The translations under genes and the position numbers were made by a program. From Brevundimonas fluminis (GTDB lineage: Bacteria; Pseudomonadota; Alphaproteobacteria; Caulobacterales; Caulobacteraceae): 64,000 bases of DNA. The notes under the pieces are model-generated. The model searched no databases. It worked only from the letters and a program-made list of their open reading frames with translations, and was not told the DNA's origin. The stretch lies in assembly GCF_003934285.1 (NCBI RefSeq), contig NZ_RQWJ01000002.1:496001-560000 (forward strand). Direction: 5' to 3'. This document shows, one piece after another, positions 52,845-62,386 of the stretch; the first letter of the stretch is position 1; every line of letters begins with the position of its first letter.

Positions 52845-53630
52845 ATGACCGAACTCGAAGCCTTCGCCGTCGATCTGGCCCGCGCCGCGGGCGCCGCCAG
52901 CCTGCCCCTGTTTCGTACCGGGGTCGGCTTCGACGACAAGAACGAGGGCGGGGCGTGCGATCCCGTCACCCGCGCCGACCGCGACGCGGAGGCGGCCATG
53001 CGCCGACTGATCGCGGAACGCTTTCCCGATCATGGCGTGATCGGCGAGGAGTACGGCGAGGACCGTCCGGACGCCGAGCACGTCTGGGTGCTGGACCCCG
53101 TCGACGGGACCCGCGCCTTCGTCGCCGGCCTGCCGCTGTGGACGTGCCTGATCGGCCTGCGCGTGGCGGGCAGGCCGACCGTGGGGGTGGTGGCCCAGCC
53201 CTATCTGGACGAGATCTTCCTCGGCGGCCCTTCGGGCGCGCGGATGATCCGCGGGGCAGGGGAGACCGCGTTGCGGACCCGCGACTGCTCGAATCTGAAC
53301 GACGCCGTGATCGCCACCACCGACCCGGACATCTTCACCGGCGCCGAACTGGGCGCCTGGCGGCAGGTCCGCGCCGCCTCCCGGCTGGCCCGCCTCGGCT
53401 GCGACGCCTATGCCTACGCCATGCTTGCGGCGGGCCACCTCGATCTGGTGGCCGAGACCGGACTTAAGGTCTGGGACTGGACGGCGCTCGTCCCGCTGGT
53501 CGAGGCGGCCGGCGGGCGCGTCACGGACTGGCTGGGCGAGGCGCCGAACGACGACGGCCGCGTCCTGGCCGTGGGCGACGGGGCGCTGACGGATCAGGCG
53601 CTGATCGCGCTGAGAAGATCCGTCGTCTGA
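52845..53630 (+). CDS. hisN: inositol-monophosphatase-family histidinol-phosphatase
   Basis: 261 residues from the ATG at 52845. Metal-site motifs are intact: GEEYGED (E68), WVLDPVDGTRAF (D84, D87) and WDWTALVPLVEAAGG near 210. The pattern DPVDGTRAFVAGLPLWTCLIGL is typical of the HisN-type histidinol-phosphate phosphatase of alphaproteobacteria and actinobacteria, which performs the penultimate step of histidine synthesis. A general inositol monophosphatase cannot be fully excluded. Confidence 0.88.
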   Translation: MTELEAFAVDLARAAGAASLPLFRTGVGFDDKNEGGACDPVTRADRDAEAAMRRLIAERFPDHGVIGEEYGEDRPDAEHVWVLDPVDGTRAFVAGLPLWTCLIGLRVAGRPTVGVVAQPYLDEIFLGGPSGARMIRGAGETALRTRDCSNLNDAVIATTDPDIFTGAELGAWRQVRAASRLARLGCDAYAYAMLAAGHLDLVAETGLKVWDWTALVPLVEAAGGRVTDWLGEAPNDDGRVLAVGDGALTDQALIALRRSVV

Positions 53631-53636
53631 TCCGCA

Positions 53637-54035
53637 TTACCGACGGCGTCGCGCGGCGCCGTGCGGCTTCTCGGTGAAGGCTGCCGCCACCATCGTGGCC
53701 AGCGCCGGATTGCGCAGGAATATCCACCCTCCGGCCAGCGCGGCGACGGTGCCGAGGATGGGCCGCTGGCGGAACAGGGCGAAGGCGCGGGCGCCCAGGC
53801 CTTCCGGCTCGTCGTACTCGTCCTCTTCAGCGTCCGGCGCGCCCAGGAAAACGGCCGCGATCACCGCCGAGGCGACGGCGAAGAGCAGAAGCGTGATGGC
53901 GGCGGCGGCCAGGGGAACCACCACCAGGCACAGGGCGAAGTAGACCGTCGCGCCGAGGGCGACGACGGCGACGAAGGCCGCCGCGGCGGCCGCGGCGCCC
54001 GCGACCGCCTTCTTGATCAGGCCCCGTCCCAGCAT
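53637..54035 (-). CDS. membrane protein, 132 residues, paired with a DUF883-like protein
   Basis: Two or three hydrophobic segments (about 12-34, 36-62, 92-110) separated by an acidic loop (GAPDAEEDEYDEPEG). The basic end (KPHGAARRRR) is cytoplasmic. The ATG overlaps the stop of the DUF883-like gene by one base (TGATG), so the two are translated together. No named family recognised; it may be a phage-holin-like or YqjK/E-type partner, as in the yqjCDEK cluster. Confidence 0.7.
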   Translation of the reverse strand: MLGRGLIKKAVAGAAAAAAAFVAVVALGATVYFALCLVVVPLAAAAITLLLFAVASAVIAAVFLGAPDAEEDEYDEPEGLGARAFALFRQRPILGTVAALAGGWIFLRNPALATMVAAAFTEKPHGAARRRR

Positions 54036-54412
54036 CAGCGGCGGCGGCCGGCCAGCAGCATGCCGATCAGGACGCCGACGCCCAACGCGATGGCGGTCGA
54101 CTGGACCGGGCGCTCCTGCACGCGCTCGATGACGTAGCGCTGGGCTTCGTCGAAGCGTTCGGCGGCGTCGTCGTAGACCTCACGGCCGCGCACGCGGGCC
54201 TGCTCGTAGTAGGCTTGCGCCTGGACCCGCGCCTGTTCCGCCTTGGCGCGGACGACCGCGTCGGCCTCCGCGGCCCTGGCGCGGATGCGGGCCTCGGTCT
54301 CCGAAGCCTTGGCGCGCAGGCGGGCGGCCTCCTCGCGGCCGGCGACCTTCACGTCCTCCTTGAGGGTCTTCAGGTCGTTCTTGACGTCTTCCCGAGCCTT
54401 GGTCGTGGCCAT
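54035..54412 (-). CDS. DUF883/ElaB-YqjD-like membrane-anchored protein
   Basis: 125 residues from the ATG at 54412. A long Ala/Arg/Glu-rich amphipathic helix (about 10-95, coiled coil) is followed by a single C-terminal membrane anchor (TAIALGVGVLIGMLLAGRRR) after the typical ERPVQS element. E. coli relatives (ElaB, YqjD) bind ribosomes at the inner membrane in stationary phase. The EcfG-type promoter upstream fits a general stress gene. Confidence 0.88.
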   Translation of the reverse strand: MATTKAREDVKNDLKTLKEDVKVAGREEAARLRAKASETEARIRARAAEADAVVRAKAEQARVQAQAYYEQARVRGREVYDDAAERFDEAQRYVIERVQERPVQSTAIALGVGVLIGMLLAGRRR

Positions 54413-54466
54413 GTGATGCGCTCCGCTGTTCAAGCTTGACGGTTTAGATAGGGAACCCCGCCTGTC

Positions 54467-54491
54467 AACGCCATGACGGCATGTGAGTTCC
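54467..54491 (-). promoter_or_regulatory. EcfG (SigT)-type promoter of the DUF883 operon
   Basis: On the minus strand, GGAAC (54491-54487), 16 bases, CGTT (54470-54467): an exact match to GGAAC-N16-cGTT. It lies 55 bases before the DUF883-like ATG. Confidence 0.7.
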
Positions 54492-54536
54492 GCATTGCAG
54501 CATGGTCGCGGGCGTCCGGCCTGCTAGTGTGCGCCC

Positions 54537-55187
54537 ATGAGCGACTGGCTGTTTCCTCCCGCCCCGATCCCCTCTCTGCCGATCGCCGGAACGGACGCGC
54601 GGTTCCCGGTTCGGCGCATCCTGTGCGTCGGCCAGAACTACGCCGCCCACGCCCGCGAGATGGGCGCCGAGCGGGCCGAGCCGTTCTTTTTCTCGAAGCC
54701 GGCCGACGCGTTGGTGACGGACGACGCCGATCCGACCTATCCCACCGCCACCGACGATCTGCATCACGAGGTTGAACTGGTCTGCGCGATCGGACCGGAC
54801 GGGATCGTCGGCTGGGCGGTGGGCTGCGACCTGACGCGCCGGGACCTCCAGGCGGCGGCCAAGAAGGCCGGGCGGCCGTGGGACGCGGCCAAGGGCTTCG
54901 ACATGTCGGCGCCCTGCGGCGCGATCACCGCGGGACCGGCGCCTGCGCCCGGGGCGGCGATCACTCTTTCGGTCGACGGCGAGACGCGGCAATCCGGCCG
55001 GATCGGCGACATGGTGTGGGCGCCCGAAGAAGTGCTGGCCAAGGCGCGGAGCCTCTGGGACGTGCGGCCCGGCGACCTGATCTTCACCGGCACGCCAGAG
55101 GGCGTAGGCCCGATCCTGCCCGGCCAGAAGGTCGAGGCGACCATCGCGGGGCTGGCCCCCCTGACCTTCACCATGAGGCCCCGATGA
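54537..55187 (+). CDS. fumarylacetoacetate hydrolase-family protein (fumarylpyruvate hydrolase-like)
   Basis: 216 residues, single FAH domain. RRILCVGQNYAAHAREMG at about 23-40 and FFFSKPADAL follow the FAHD1/NagK type; metal ligands Glu-Glu-Asp lie in HHEVELVCAIG and the GCDLTRRDLQ region, with the typical LIFTGTPEGVGPI near the end. It cleaves fumarylpyruvate or related 2,4-diketoacids. The maiA-like gene overlaps it (ATGA), so the pair forms the last two steps of gentisate or homogentisate ring breakdown. Confidence 0.88.
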   Translation: MSDWLFPPAPIPSLPIAGTDARFPVRRILCVGQNYAAHAREMGAERAEPFFFSKPADALVTDDADPTYPTATDDLHHEVELVCAIGPDGIVGWAVGCDLTRRDLQAAAKKAGRPWDAAKGFDMSAPCGAITAGPAPAPGAAITLSVDGETRQSGRIGDMVWAPEEVLAKARSLWDVRPGDLIFTGTPEGVGPILPGQKVEATIAGLAPLTFTMRPR

Positions 55188-55816
55188 TCCTGCACGGTTA
55201 CTGGCGCTCGGGCGCCGCCTACCGCGTTCGCATCGCCCTGAACCTGAAGGGCGTCGCCTACGACCGGAAGGGCGTCGATCTGCGGACGGGAGCCCAGCGC
55301 GATCCGGCCTTCCTCGCGCGAAATCCCCAGGGCCTCGTGCCGGCGCTGGAGGCCGACGGGGGCATGTTGACCCAGAGCCCCGCCATCCTGGAGTGGCTGG
55401 AGGAGACGCGGCCGGAGCCTCCGCTGCTGCCGCAGGACCCGGCCGACCGCGCGGCGGTCCGGGCCATGGCGGCCCTGATCGCGTGCGACGTCCATCCGCT
55501 GAACAATCTGCGGGTCCTGAACGCCCTCCGTGGCGATTTCGGCGCCGATCAGGCGCAGATCAACGCCTGGGCGGACCGCTGGATCACGGCCGGCTTCGAC
55601 GCTCTGGAGCGGCTCGTGGAGCGCCATGGCGGCGGCTTCTGCTTCGGCACGGCCCCGACCTTCGCCGACGTGAACCTGATCCCGCAGATGTATTCCGCAC
55701 GTCGTTTCGAGGTCGATCCGGCGCGCTGGCCGCGCCTGTCGGCGGTGGAGGAAGCGGCGCTCGCCCTGCCGGCGTTCGCCGAGGCCCATCCCGATCGCCA
55801 GCCGGACGCCGACTGA
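55184..55816 (+). CDS. maiA: maleylacetoacetate (or maleylpyruvate) isomerase, zeta-class GST
   Basis: 210 residues. Thioredoxin-like N-terminus (ILHGYWRSGAAYRVRIALNL) with the zeta-class SxxxYRVRI pattern, here SGAAY instead of SSxxY. QGLVPALEADGGMLTQSPAILEWLEE binds glutathione, and the helical C-terminal domain carries PTFADVNLIPQMYSARRF. It isomerises the cis to the trans ring-opened acid with glutathione. ATGA overlap with the hydrolase gene. Substrate (acetoacetate vs pyruvate form) is undecided because no ring-cleavage dioxygenase is in view. Confidence 0.88.
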   Translation: MILHGYWRSGAAYRVRIALNLKGVAYDRKGVDLRTGAQRDPAFLARNPQGLVPALEADGGMLTQSPAILEWLEETRPEPPLLPQDPADRAAVRAMAALIACDVHPLNNLRVLNALRGDFGADQAQINAWADRWITAGFDALERLVERHGGGFCFGTAPTFADVNLIPQMYSARRFEVDPARWPRLSAVEEAALALPAFAEAHPDRQPDAD

Positions 55817-55888
55817 CCGGCGGCAGGGTTAATCGGCCGTCAAGGTGTTGGAAAACCGGCCTTAAGCTTTCCGCGTCAGTGTCGGGCG

Positions 55889-56788
55889 GTGACGATCCCG
55901 TCGACCCGACCCGGCCCCGCGTCCGCCCTGGCTCTCGCCGTGGTGACCGAGCCGCTGCGCGCCGCGCCGGCCGCGCCCGGCGCACGGGAAGAGAATCTCC
56001 GGGCCCTGTTGCAAACCGCCGCCGACGGCGGGGTGCGCGCCGTGGTCAGCCGTCCGGACGGGGATCAGGAGCGGCTGCTGGGCCACGCCTGGCCCTTCCC
56101 CTCGCCGTTCGAGGTCACCGTCCTGACCGTCGCCTCGACCGAGGGGCTGGACCGCGTCGAGGCGCGCGCCCGTCGCTCGCTGGAGCGGATGGGTCTGCCG
56201 CGGGCGGGCGTGCTTCTGGTGTCCAGCGCCGCCGATCTCGCCGGTTCGGAGGGTCGCGCCCTCTGGGACCGGGTTCAGGGTCTGAAGGACCGCGGCCTGT
56301 TCAAAAAGGTCGGCTTCGTCGCCGAGGTCGACGACGGCCCGTCGTTGCTGGCCCGTCGTCTGTCGCCAGACGTCGTGCGGCTGCCGTGCAGTCTGCTGGA
56401 TCAGAGCGCATCCAGGTCGGGCGAGCTGGAGGCCCTGAACGGCCTCGGCGTCGAGTTGCAGGTCTCCTCGGTGTTCGCGCGGGGCGCGTTGTTCGGCGGC
56501 GCGGCCACGCCCGAGGCCTGGCACGGCCGCGAACTGGACCTGTCCCGCGCGCGTCGCCGCCTGGCCGAGGCACGCGTCGACCCCATGCAGGCCGCCCTCG
56601 CCTATGGTCTGTCGCTGCCTGGCGAGCCGAGACTGGTCGTTTCAGTCGCCTCCGCGGCCGAGATGCGGGCGATCCTCGCCGCCGTCCACGCGCCGGCCCC
56701 GAACGTCGACTGGGCCGAGCTGGACCTTGGCCGCAGGACGCCGGGAGCCGAAGCCCCCGGCGCCCGCAGGATCACCAGCGCAGCCTGA
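55889..56788 (+). CDS. aldo/keto reductase-like protein without catalytic tetrad
   Basis: 299 residues, GTG start at 55889. The TIM-barrel pattern of aldo/keto reductases is visible (LLQTAADGGVRAVV, EARARRSLERMGLPRAGVLLVSS, GLGVELQVSSVFARGALFGG, DPMQAALAYGLSLPGEPRLVVSVAS). The four catalytic residues are absent where expected: FDTAxxYG is replaced by VVSRPDGDQ, the strand with Lys reads VTVLTVAS, and the His loop reads VLLVSSAAD. It is probably not an oxidoreductase; a binding or structural role is possible. It overlaps the end of the btuB-like gene on the other strand by 17 bases. Confidence 0.6.
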   Translation: MTIPSTRPGPASALALAVVTEPLRAAPAAPGAREENLRALLQTAADGGVRAVVSRPDGDQERLLGHAWPFPSPFEVTVLTVASTEGLDRVEARARRSLERMGLPRAGVLLVSSAADLAGSEGRALWDRVQGLKDRGLFKKVGFVAEVDDGPSLLARRLSPDVVRLPCSLLDQSASRSGELEALNGLGVELQVSSVFARGALFGGAATPEAWHGRELDLSRARRRLAEARVDPMQAALAYGLSLPGEPRLVVSVASAAEMRAILAAVHAPAPNVDWAELDLGRRTPGAEAPGARRITSAA

Positions 56789-58577
56789 CTCCGACGAAGC
56801 CGGACCGGCCCGGCTCGCCGTAGCCCAGCAGCTGCTCGTAGGTCTCGTCCGCCAGATTCTCGATCCGACCCGTCAGTTCGACGCGTTCGGTGAGCCGCCA
56901 CGTGGCGTTCAGGTTTGCCGTGACGAAGCCTTCGCGCTCGCCGCCGGAGTCGGGCATGTCGCCTTCCGCCCGCACGGTCAGGGCCGCCGTCAGACGTCCG
57001 CCGGTCCACGCCAAGGTCGCGGAGCCGGCATGTTCGGGCACGCGGAGGACCGGGGCGCCGGCGCCGACGTCCTCGGCGTCGGTCCAGGCATAGGCCAGGC
57101 TGAGGTAGAAGCCGCCGCCCAGCGCCGCGCGCCCTTCAAGCTCCACGCCGTCCGTCCGCGTCTCGTCGATGTTCACATAGTAGAACTCGAAGGTGCCGGG
57201 ATCGAAGAAGCCGTCGATCTGATCCTCGACCTCCAGCCGATAGGCGGTGACCCGCCCGTCGAACCGGCCGTCGGCGGACCGCCAGCCCAGCGCCACCTCG
57301 CCGCCCCGCGCCGTCTCCGGGACCAGCGCCGGAACGACGGTCCCGGGCAGGACGAAGCAAAAGTCGCACACCGCCTGGCTGACGCTGGGTGCCTTGAAGC
57401 CGGTGCCGTACGCGCCCGACACGGTGAAGCCGCCGCCGAGGTCGTACGCGGCCGACAGCCGACCCGTGGTCTCGCCGCCGAAATCGTCGGTTGAATCGTG
57501 CCTCAGGCCGAGGGTCAGCGTCAGCCGGTCGGTCGCGCCCCAGCGCAGCGTCCCGAAGGCCGAGTCCACGCCAAGTTCCGCCGAGTAGCCGTTCAGGAAG
57601 GCCTCGGTTTCCTCGCGCTCCAGTCCGAAGGCGTAGCCGACGTCGGCCCCCGCCCGGCCGTCGGCCTGCCAGCGCAGCAGACGACGCTCCCCCTCATAGG
57701 TCGAGGGGAAGGCGCTGTCGGTGACGCGCTCGATGTCCGAACCGGCCGCCGTCAGCCGGTGGTCCAGCCCGAGCAACCCCACCGCGGTCAGGCGCACGAA
57801 CCCCGAGCGATTGCGCGTGTCCGTCGTGTCCGGGCTGTCGACCGGGCCGAAGGCGTCGATCTCGGCGAAGACGTCCGACTGGCGGGCCCGCGCCTCCAGC
57901 GACAGCCGGTCGGTCAGGGCGAGGCGGCCGTTCAGGGCGATCGTCTCGGCCTCGACCCCGTCGGCCTCGGTGCCGGAGGCGGCGGCGGAGATGCCGTCGG
58001 TCTCGTAACGCGACCAGGAGGCGCCGAAGGCATGGCGCTCCGTCGAGACGCCCGCGGCCAGGCGACCCCGCACGGTGTCGAAGGATCCGGCCTCAACGTC
58101 GGCCTCGAGCCCGTCCACCTCGCGGCTGACGACGGCGATCACGCCGCCGATGGCGTCGGAGCCCCACAGGGACGACTGCGGCCCGCTCAGCACTTCGAGG
58201 CGATCGACGACCCCCAGGTCGAAGCCGGAGAAGTCGAAGCCGCCGGCGGGCTGAGAGGGATCGCCGACGGGCACGCCGTCGACGAGGACCAGGGTCTTGT
58301 CCTGGCTGGCCCCGCGGATGCGCACGGCCGTCACCCCGCCGGGACCGGCGCGATAGACCGACAGGCCGGGCACGTCGGCCAGAACGTCCTGGGCGAAGAC
58401 GGCGCCGCGGAGGCGGATGGTCTCCTCGTCGATGACGCGGGCGCCGGGCGAGTCCTGAACCACGGCGGTCAGGCGGGTGGCGGTGACGACGACGTCGTCC
58501 ACGCGGGTGGTCTCCTGCGCGAGAACGCCGGAGGGCGCGGCGAGGACGGCCGCGGTGGTCAGAAGGAGTCGCTTCAT
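56772..58577 (-). CDS. btuB: BtuB-like TonB-dependent cobalamin receptor
   Basis: 601 residues from the ATG at 58577, which opens a signal peptide (MKRLLLTTAAVLAAPSGVLA). TonB box DDVVVTATR, plug motifs VLADVPGLSVYRAGPGG and RGASQDKTLVLVDGVPVGDPS, then a 22-strand barrel ending GRSGFVGVRLRW. The length and plug match BtuB. The cobalamin riboswitch on the same strand about 165 bases upstream makes B12 or a corrinoid the likely substrate. Confidence 0.93.
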   Translation of the reverse strand: MKRLLLTTAAVLAAPSGVLAQETTRVDDVVVTATRLTAVVQDSPGARVIDEETIRLRGAVFAQDVLADVPGLSVYRAGPGGVTAVRIRGASQDKTLVLVDGVPVGDPSQPAGGFDFSGFDLGVVDRLEVLSGPQSSLWGSDAIGGVIAVVSREVDGLEADVEAGSFDTVRGRLAAGVSTERHAFGASWSRYETDGISAAASGTEADGVEAETIALNGRLALTDRLSLEARARQSDVFAEIDAFGPVDSPDTTDTRNRSGFVRLTAVGLLGLDHRLTAAGSDIERVTDSAFPSTYEGERRLLRWQADGRAGADVGYAFGLEREETEAFLNGYSAELGVDSAFGTLRWGATDRLTLTLGLRHDSTDDFGGETTGRLSAAYDLGGGFTVSGAYGTGFKAPSVSQAVCDFCFVLPGTVVPALVPETARGGEVALGWRSADGRFDGRVTAYRLEVEDQIDGFFDPGTFEFYYVNIDETRTDGVELEGRAALGGGFYLSLAYAWTDAEDVGAGAPVLRVPEHAGSATLAWTGGRLTAALTVRAEGDMPDSGGEREGFVTANLNATWRLTERVELTGRIENLADETYEQLLGYGEPGRSGFVGVRLRW

Positions 58578-58622
58578 GGCGACGGTCTCCTCGGCCGGAG
58601 CATGCGCGACCCCGACGGATGA

Positions 58623-58677
58623 AAGCGACCGATCCGCCGGACCTCTCGGTTCGGACGGCGCACGGATCGGGTCGCTT
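58623..58677 (-). promoter_or_regulatory. long hairpin between riboswitch and btuB (candidate expression platform)
   Basis: In the transcript, AAGCGACCCGATCCG (58677-58663) pairs with CGGATCGGTCGCTT (58636-58623): about 14 bp with one bulge, 26-base loop. It lies 46 bases before the ATG. Only a short TTTC follows, so it may act as a terminator, a spacer or a stabilising structure. Confidence 0.45.
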
Positions 58678-58740
58678 CGAAGAGACAAACCTGTCCCCGC
58701 GCCTTCGTCTGGTCCCGGACGACGGGCGAGCGACGTCGGC

Positions 58741-58897
58741 GGCCAGGTCTCCTGGCTTGCGGGTCAAAAGCGGTCGTTCTCGCCTTCCCGGTTTCCCAGT
58801 GGCGCCGGATCCGAAGACCCGGAACGAACGACGGCCTCGCCGCCTACAGTTGCGGGCACAGCCGCGGTGTCTGACCGCGTTCCCTTAACCGCCTGCC
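58741..58897 (-). ncRNA. cobalamin (AdoCbl) riboswitch
   Basis: On the minus strand the conserved blocks occur in order: AAGGGAA with GGTCAGAC near 58885-58870, the B12 box GGCTGTGCCCGCAACTGTA, then GCCACTGGG-AAACCGGGAAGGC, and the closing GACCCGCAAGCCAGGAGACC. Spacing is that of class-I cobalamin riboswitches. It turns off the btuB-like gene when cobalamin is abundant. Confidence 0.95.
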
Positions 58898-58985
58898 TTC
58901 GCTGTGGACCGATGCCGTCGCGCGCGCAAGCCGGGAGCGCACGCCCTTGAGCGCCCGGGCGCGATCCGTCACCCTTCGGCCACGC

Positions 58986-61670
58986 ATGAACGCCCGAGTC
59001 CCGCCAGAGCATTTCACGGCCCCCGAGGGCTCGACGCCCGTCATGGCCCAGTTTCTGGAGGCCAAGGCGCAGCACCCCGACGCCCTGCTGTTCTTCCGCA
59101 TGGGCGACTTCTACGAGTTGTTCTTCGAGGACGCCGAGCGGGCGGCGGCGGCGCTGGGGCTGGCGCTGACCAAACGCGGCAAGCACCTGGGCGAGGACAT
59201 CCCCATGGCGGGCGTGCCCGCCCACGCCATGGAGGGCTATCTGGCCCGCCTGATCCGTCAGGGCTTCCGCGTCGCCGTCTGCGACCAGCTGGAGGACCCG
59301 TCCGAAGCGAAGAAGCGTGGGTCCAAGGCGGTGGTGAAGCGCGGCGTGGTGCGCATCGTGACCGCGGGCACGCTGACCGAGGACGGTCTGCTGGACGCGC
59401 GGGCGGCGAACCGGCTGGCGGCCGTCGCGATCCGGCGCGGGAGGGCCGCGGTGGCGACGGTGGAGCTGTCGGCCGGGGCGGTGGAGGTCATGGCCTGCGC
59501 GCCCGGCGATCTGGGCGCGGCGCTGGCCTCGGTGCGGCCCAGCGAGGTGCTGGCGCCGGACCGGCTGTTCTCGGACCCGACGCTGAAGGCCGCGCTCGAC
59601 GGGTCCGGCGGCGTGGTGCAGGCCGTCCCGCAGGCGCAGGCCGAGCCGGAGGCGGCGCGGGCCCGGGTCGAGCGGCTGTACGGGGTCGCTTCGCTGGACG
59701 GCTTCGCCGCCTTCGAGGAGGCGGAGGTTTCGGCGCTTGGGCTGATCGCGGCCTACGTCGAGCTGACGCAGGCGGGAAAGGCGCCTGCGCTGCTGCCGCC
59801 CCGCCGGCTGGGCGAGACCGGCCGGCTGGCCATCGACGCCGCCACGCGCCGCAGTCTCGAGATCGACCGAACGCAGTCGGGCGATCGCGAGGGGTCTCTG
59901 CTGGGCTGTCTGGACCGCACCGTGACGCCGGGCGGGGCGCGGGCGCTGGCTGACCGCATCGCGCGGCCGCTGTCGGATCCTCTGGAGATCAATCACCGGC
60001 TTGACGCGGTGGACTGGCTGCTGGAGCGGCGCGGCCTGCGGCGCACCCTGCGCGACGGGATGAAGGGCTCGGCGGACGTCGCGCGCGCGCTGTCGCGGCT
60101 GACGCTGGGACGCGGCGGGCCGCGCGATCTGGCGGCGATCCGCAGCGGACTGCACTGCGCCGAGAGCCTGTCGGCCTGTTTCCTGACCGGCGGCGACGGC
60201 TTGCGGCCGCAGCCGCGCGACATCGAGACAATTCTGGCCGACCTCGCCTTCCCGGCGGAGCTGAGCGCCCTGCTGGCCGAGCTGGACGCGGGCCTGTCGC
60301 CGGAGCCGCCGCATCTGGCGCGCGACGGCGGGCTGGTGAACCCCGGCTTCCGGCCGGAGCTGGATCAGGCGCGGACCCTGCGCGACGACGCCCGGCGGGT
60401 CATCGCCGATCTGGAGGCCCGCGCCTCGGCCGAGGCCGGCGTTCCGTTCAAGGTCCGGCACAACGCCGTGCTGGGCTATTTCCTGGAGACCACGGCGCAG
60501 AAGGCCGAGCCGCTGCTGCGCCGCGGACCGGACAGCCCCTTCATCCACCGTCAGACCCTGGCCAATCAGGTCCGCTTCACGACGGTGGAGCTGTCCGATC
60601 TGGACGCCCGCATCGCCCAGGCCGGGCACAGAGCGCTGGCCATCGAGGTCGAGACGTTCGAGGGCTGGCGGGCCGCCTGCGCTGCCAATGCCGCCGCGTT
60701 GCAGGCCGTCGCAGAGGCCTTGGCCGCATTGGACGCCGCCTGCGCCCTGGCGGAGTGGGCCGAGGAGACGGGGGCCGTTCGGCCGGTCGTCGACGCCTCG
60801 ACCTGCTTCTGCGTGGAGGCGGGGCGCCACCCGGTCGTGGAGGCGGCCGTGCGGCGCGCGGGCGACCCCTACACGCCCAACGACTGCCTGCTGGACGGCG
60901 ACGCGGCGGCCGGGCCGCGGCTGGCGCTGGTCACCGGGCCGAATATGGCGGGCAAGTCCACCTTCCTGCGCCAGAACGCCCTGCTGGTGATCCTGGCGCA
61001 GGCGGGGGCGTTCGTGCCCGCCCGTTCCATGCGACTGGGCGTGGTCGACCGGCTGTTCAGCCGCGTGGGTTCGGGCGACGATCTGGCGCGGGGCCGGTCC
61101 ACCTTCATGACCGAGATGGTCGAGACGGCGGCCATCCTCAGCCAGGCGGGCGAGCGCAGCTTCGTGGTTCTGGACGAGATCGGGCGGGGCACGGCGACCT
61201 ACGACGGTCTCGCCATCGCTTGGGCGGTGACCGAGGCCCTGCACGATCGGGCCCGCAGCCGCACCCTGTTCGCCACGCACTATCATGAGCTGGCGGCGCT
61301 GGAGGACCGGCTGAGCGGCCTCGCCAACCTGTCGATGCGCGTTCGCGAGTGGGAGGGCGAGCTGGTCTTCCTGCACGAGGCGGCGGCCGGCGCCGCGGAC
61401 CGGTCATACGGCGTGCAGGTGGCGCGACTGGCCGGCGTGCCGCCCCAGGTGGTGGCGCGGGCGCAGGCGGTGCTGGAGACGCTGGAAGGGCGGGGCCGGT
61501 CGGCGGGCCGGCTCGCCGAGCTGCCGCTGTTCGCCGCCGTGGCCGAGAGCCCTGCGACCGCTGTCGGCCCCACGCCGCTGGAGCGGGCGCTGGACGAGGT
61601 CGAGCCGGACGATCTGTCGCCGCGTGAGGCGCTGGAGGCGCTCTACCGACTGAAGGCGCTGAAGACCTAG
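58986..61670 (+). CDS. mutS: DNA mismatch repair protein MutS
   Basis: 894 residues from the ATG at 58986; a TTG at 58947 would add 13 and has a better GGGAG site. Domain I carries the mismatch-reading [15 protein letters not shown]; connector, lever and clamp follow. The ATPase has GPNMAGKST from residue 651, [43 protein letters not shown] and FATHYHEL. C-terminal HtH region ends [11 protein letters not shown]. It recognises mismatches with MutL. The promoter region is shared with the divergent cobalamin riboswitch. Confidence 0.97.
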   Translation: MNARVPPEHFTAPEGSTPVMAQFLEAKAQHPDALLFFRMGDFYELFFEDAERAAAALGLALTKRGKHLGEDIPMAGVPAHAMEGYLARLIRQGFRVAVCDQLEDPSEAKKRGSKAVVKRGVVRIVTAGTLTEDGLLDARAANRLAAVAIRRGRAAVATVELSAGAVEVMACAPGDLGAALASVRPSEVLAPDRLFSDPTLKAALDGSGGVVQAVPQAQAEPEAARARVERLYGVASLDGFAAFEEAEVSALGLIAAYVELTQAGKAPALLPPRRLGETGRLAIDAATRRSLEIDRTQSGDREGSLLGCLDRTVTPGGARALADRIARPLSDPLEINHRLDAVDWLLERRGLRRTLRDGMKGSADVARALSRLTLGRGGPRDLAAIRSGLHCAESLSACFLTGGDGLRPQPRDIETILADLAFPAELSALLAELDAGLSPEPPHLARDGGLVNPGFRPELDQARTLRDDARRVIADLEARASAEAGVPFKVRHNAVLGYFLETTAQKAEPLLRRGPDSPFIHRQTLANQVRFTTVELSDLDARIAQAGHRALAIEVETFEGWRAACAANAAALQAVAEALAALDAACALAEWAEETGAVRPVVDASTCFCVEAGRHPVVEAAVRRAGDPYTPNDCLLDGDAAAGPRLALVTGPNMAGKSTFLRQNALLVILAQAGAFVPARSMRLGVVDRLFSRVGSGDDLARGRSTFMTEMVETAAILSQAGERSFVVLDEIGRGTATYDGLAIAWAVTEALHDRARSRTLFATHYHELAALEDRLSGLANLSMRVREWEGELVFLHEAAAGAADRSYGVQVARLAGVPPQVVARAQAVLETLEGRGRSAGRLAELPLFAAVAESPATAVGPTPLERALDEVEPDDLSPREALEALYRLKALKT

Positions 61671-62329
61671 CCCGCGGGCGGTCCCATCGGCGTGGCGAAG
61701 GTCACGACGCAGATGGTCCGCCAGCGCGGGTGCGGGCCGCAGGCGGCGCCGACCATCTGATAGTCAGGGCTGAAGATGATCGCCCGATGGCCGCGGTCGG
61801 GGACGCCGTCGTCGACGATCAGCTGCATCACTGCGTGTTCCGGCGTCGGGCCGTAGGCGATGGTCTCGGCCGTCGCGCGCCACGCGCCGTGCCTGCGCAT
61901 GCGCTGGTGCGGACTGGAACCGTCGGACCCCACGTGGCCGACCTGACCCGTCCGGCCTTGATCGCGCGCATGATCCGCGGCCGCCCGATCCAGCAGCGGC
62001 GACCGGGTCAGGGGCGGCAGGGGCGGCTGGGTCTCGAGGAAGCGGATCGCTTCGTCCACGGCCGCCACGCCCTCCTGCGTCACCACGGCGATCTCCCCGG
62101 GCCGCTGGAAGCGGTCGCCCCTGAACAGCGCGCGGAATTCCCGCGCGCGGCGAGCGTAGGCGCGCGGGTCGCGGCGCGCCTGGTTGAGCTCGGCCAGCAT
62201 GGCCGGGACGTCTTCGGCGTCGGCGATCGAGGGGGCGTCGACCGGCCATGACGGGGCCGCCGGGGCGCAGGCCGAGCCGATCAGCAGCGCGGCGAGGGGC
62301 GTCAGGACGAGGCGGCGTATGCGGCGCAT
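61667..62329 (-). CDS. CAP-domain (SCP-like) lipoprotein
   Basis: 220 residues from the ATG at 62329. Signal peptide with lipobox-like IGSAC, cut before C21. The CAP/SCP domain has [19 protein letters not shown], the [16 protein letters not shown] segment, TAETIAYGP and [18 protein letters not shown], with the conserved His and Glu of the CAP cavity. Function of bacterial members is poorly known (ligand binding, sporulation, envelope). It overlaps the mutS stop by 4 bases, convergent. Confidence 0.9.
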   Translation of the reverse strand: MRRIRRLVLTPLAALLIGSACAPAAPSWPVDAPSIADAEDVPAMLAELNQARRDPRAYARRAREFRALFRGDRFQRPGEIAVVTQEGVAAVDEAIRFLETQPPLPPLTRSPLLDRAAADHARDQGRTGQVGHVGSDGSSPHQRMRRHGAWRATAETIAYGPTPEHAVMQLIVDDGVPDRGHRAIIFSPDYQMVGAACGPHPRWRTICVVTFATPMGPPAG

Positions 62330-62386
62330 GACGCGACCCTGCCAGCGTCTGGTGCGGCGCGCCAGCGGGCGGTCTATATCGGGGCC

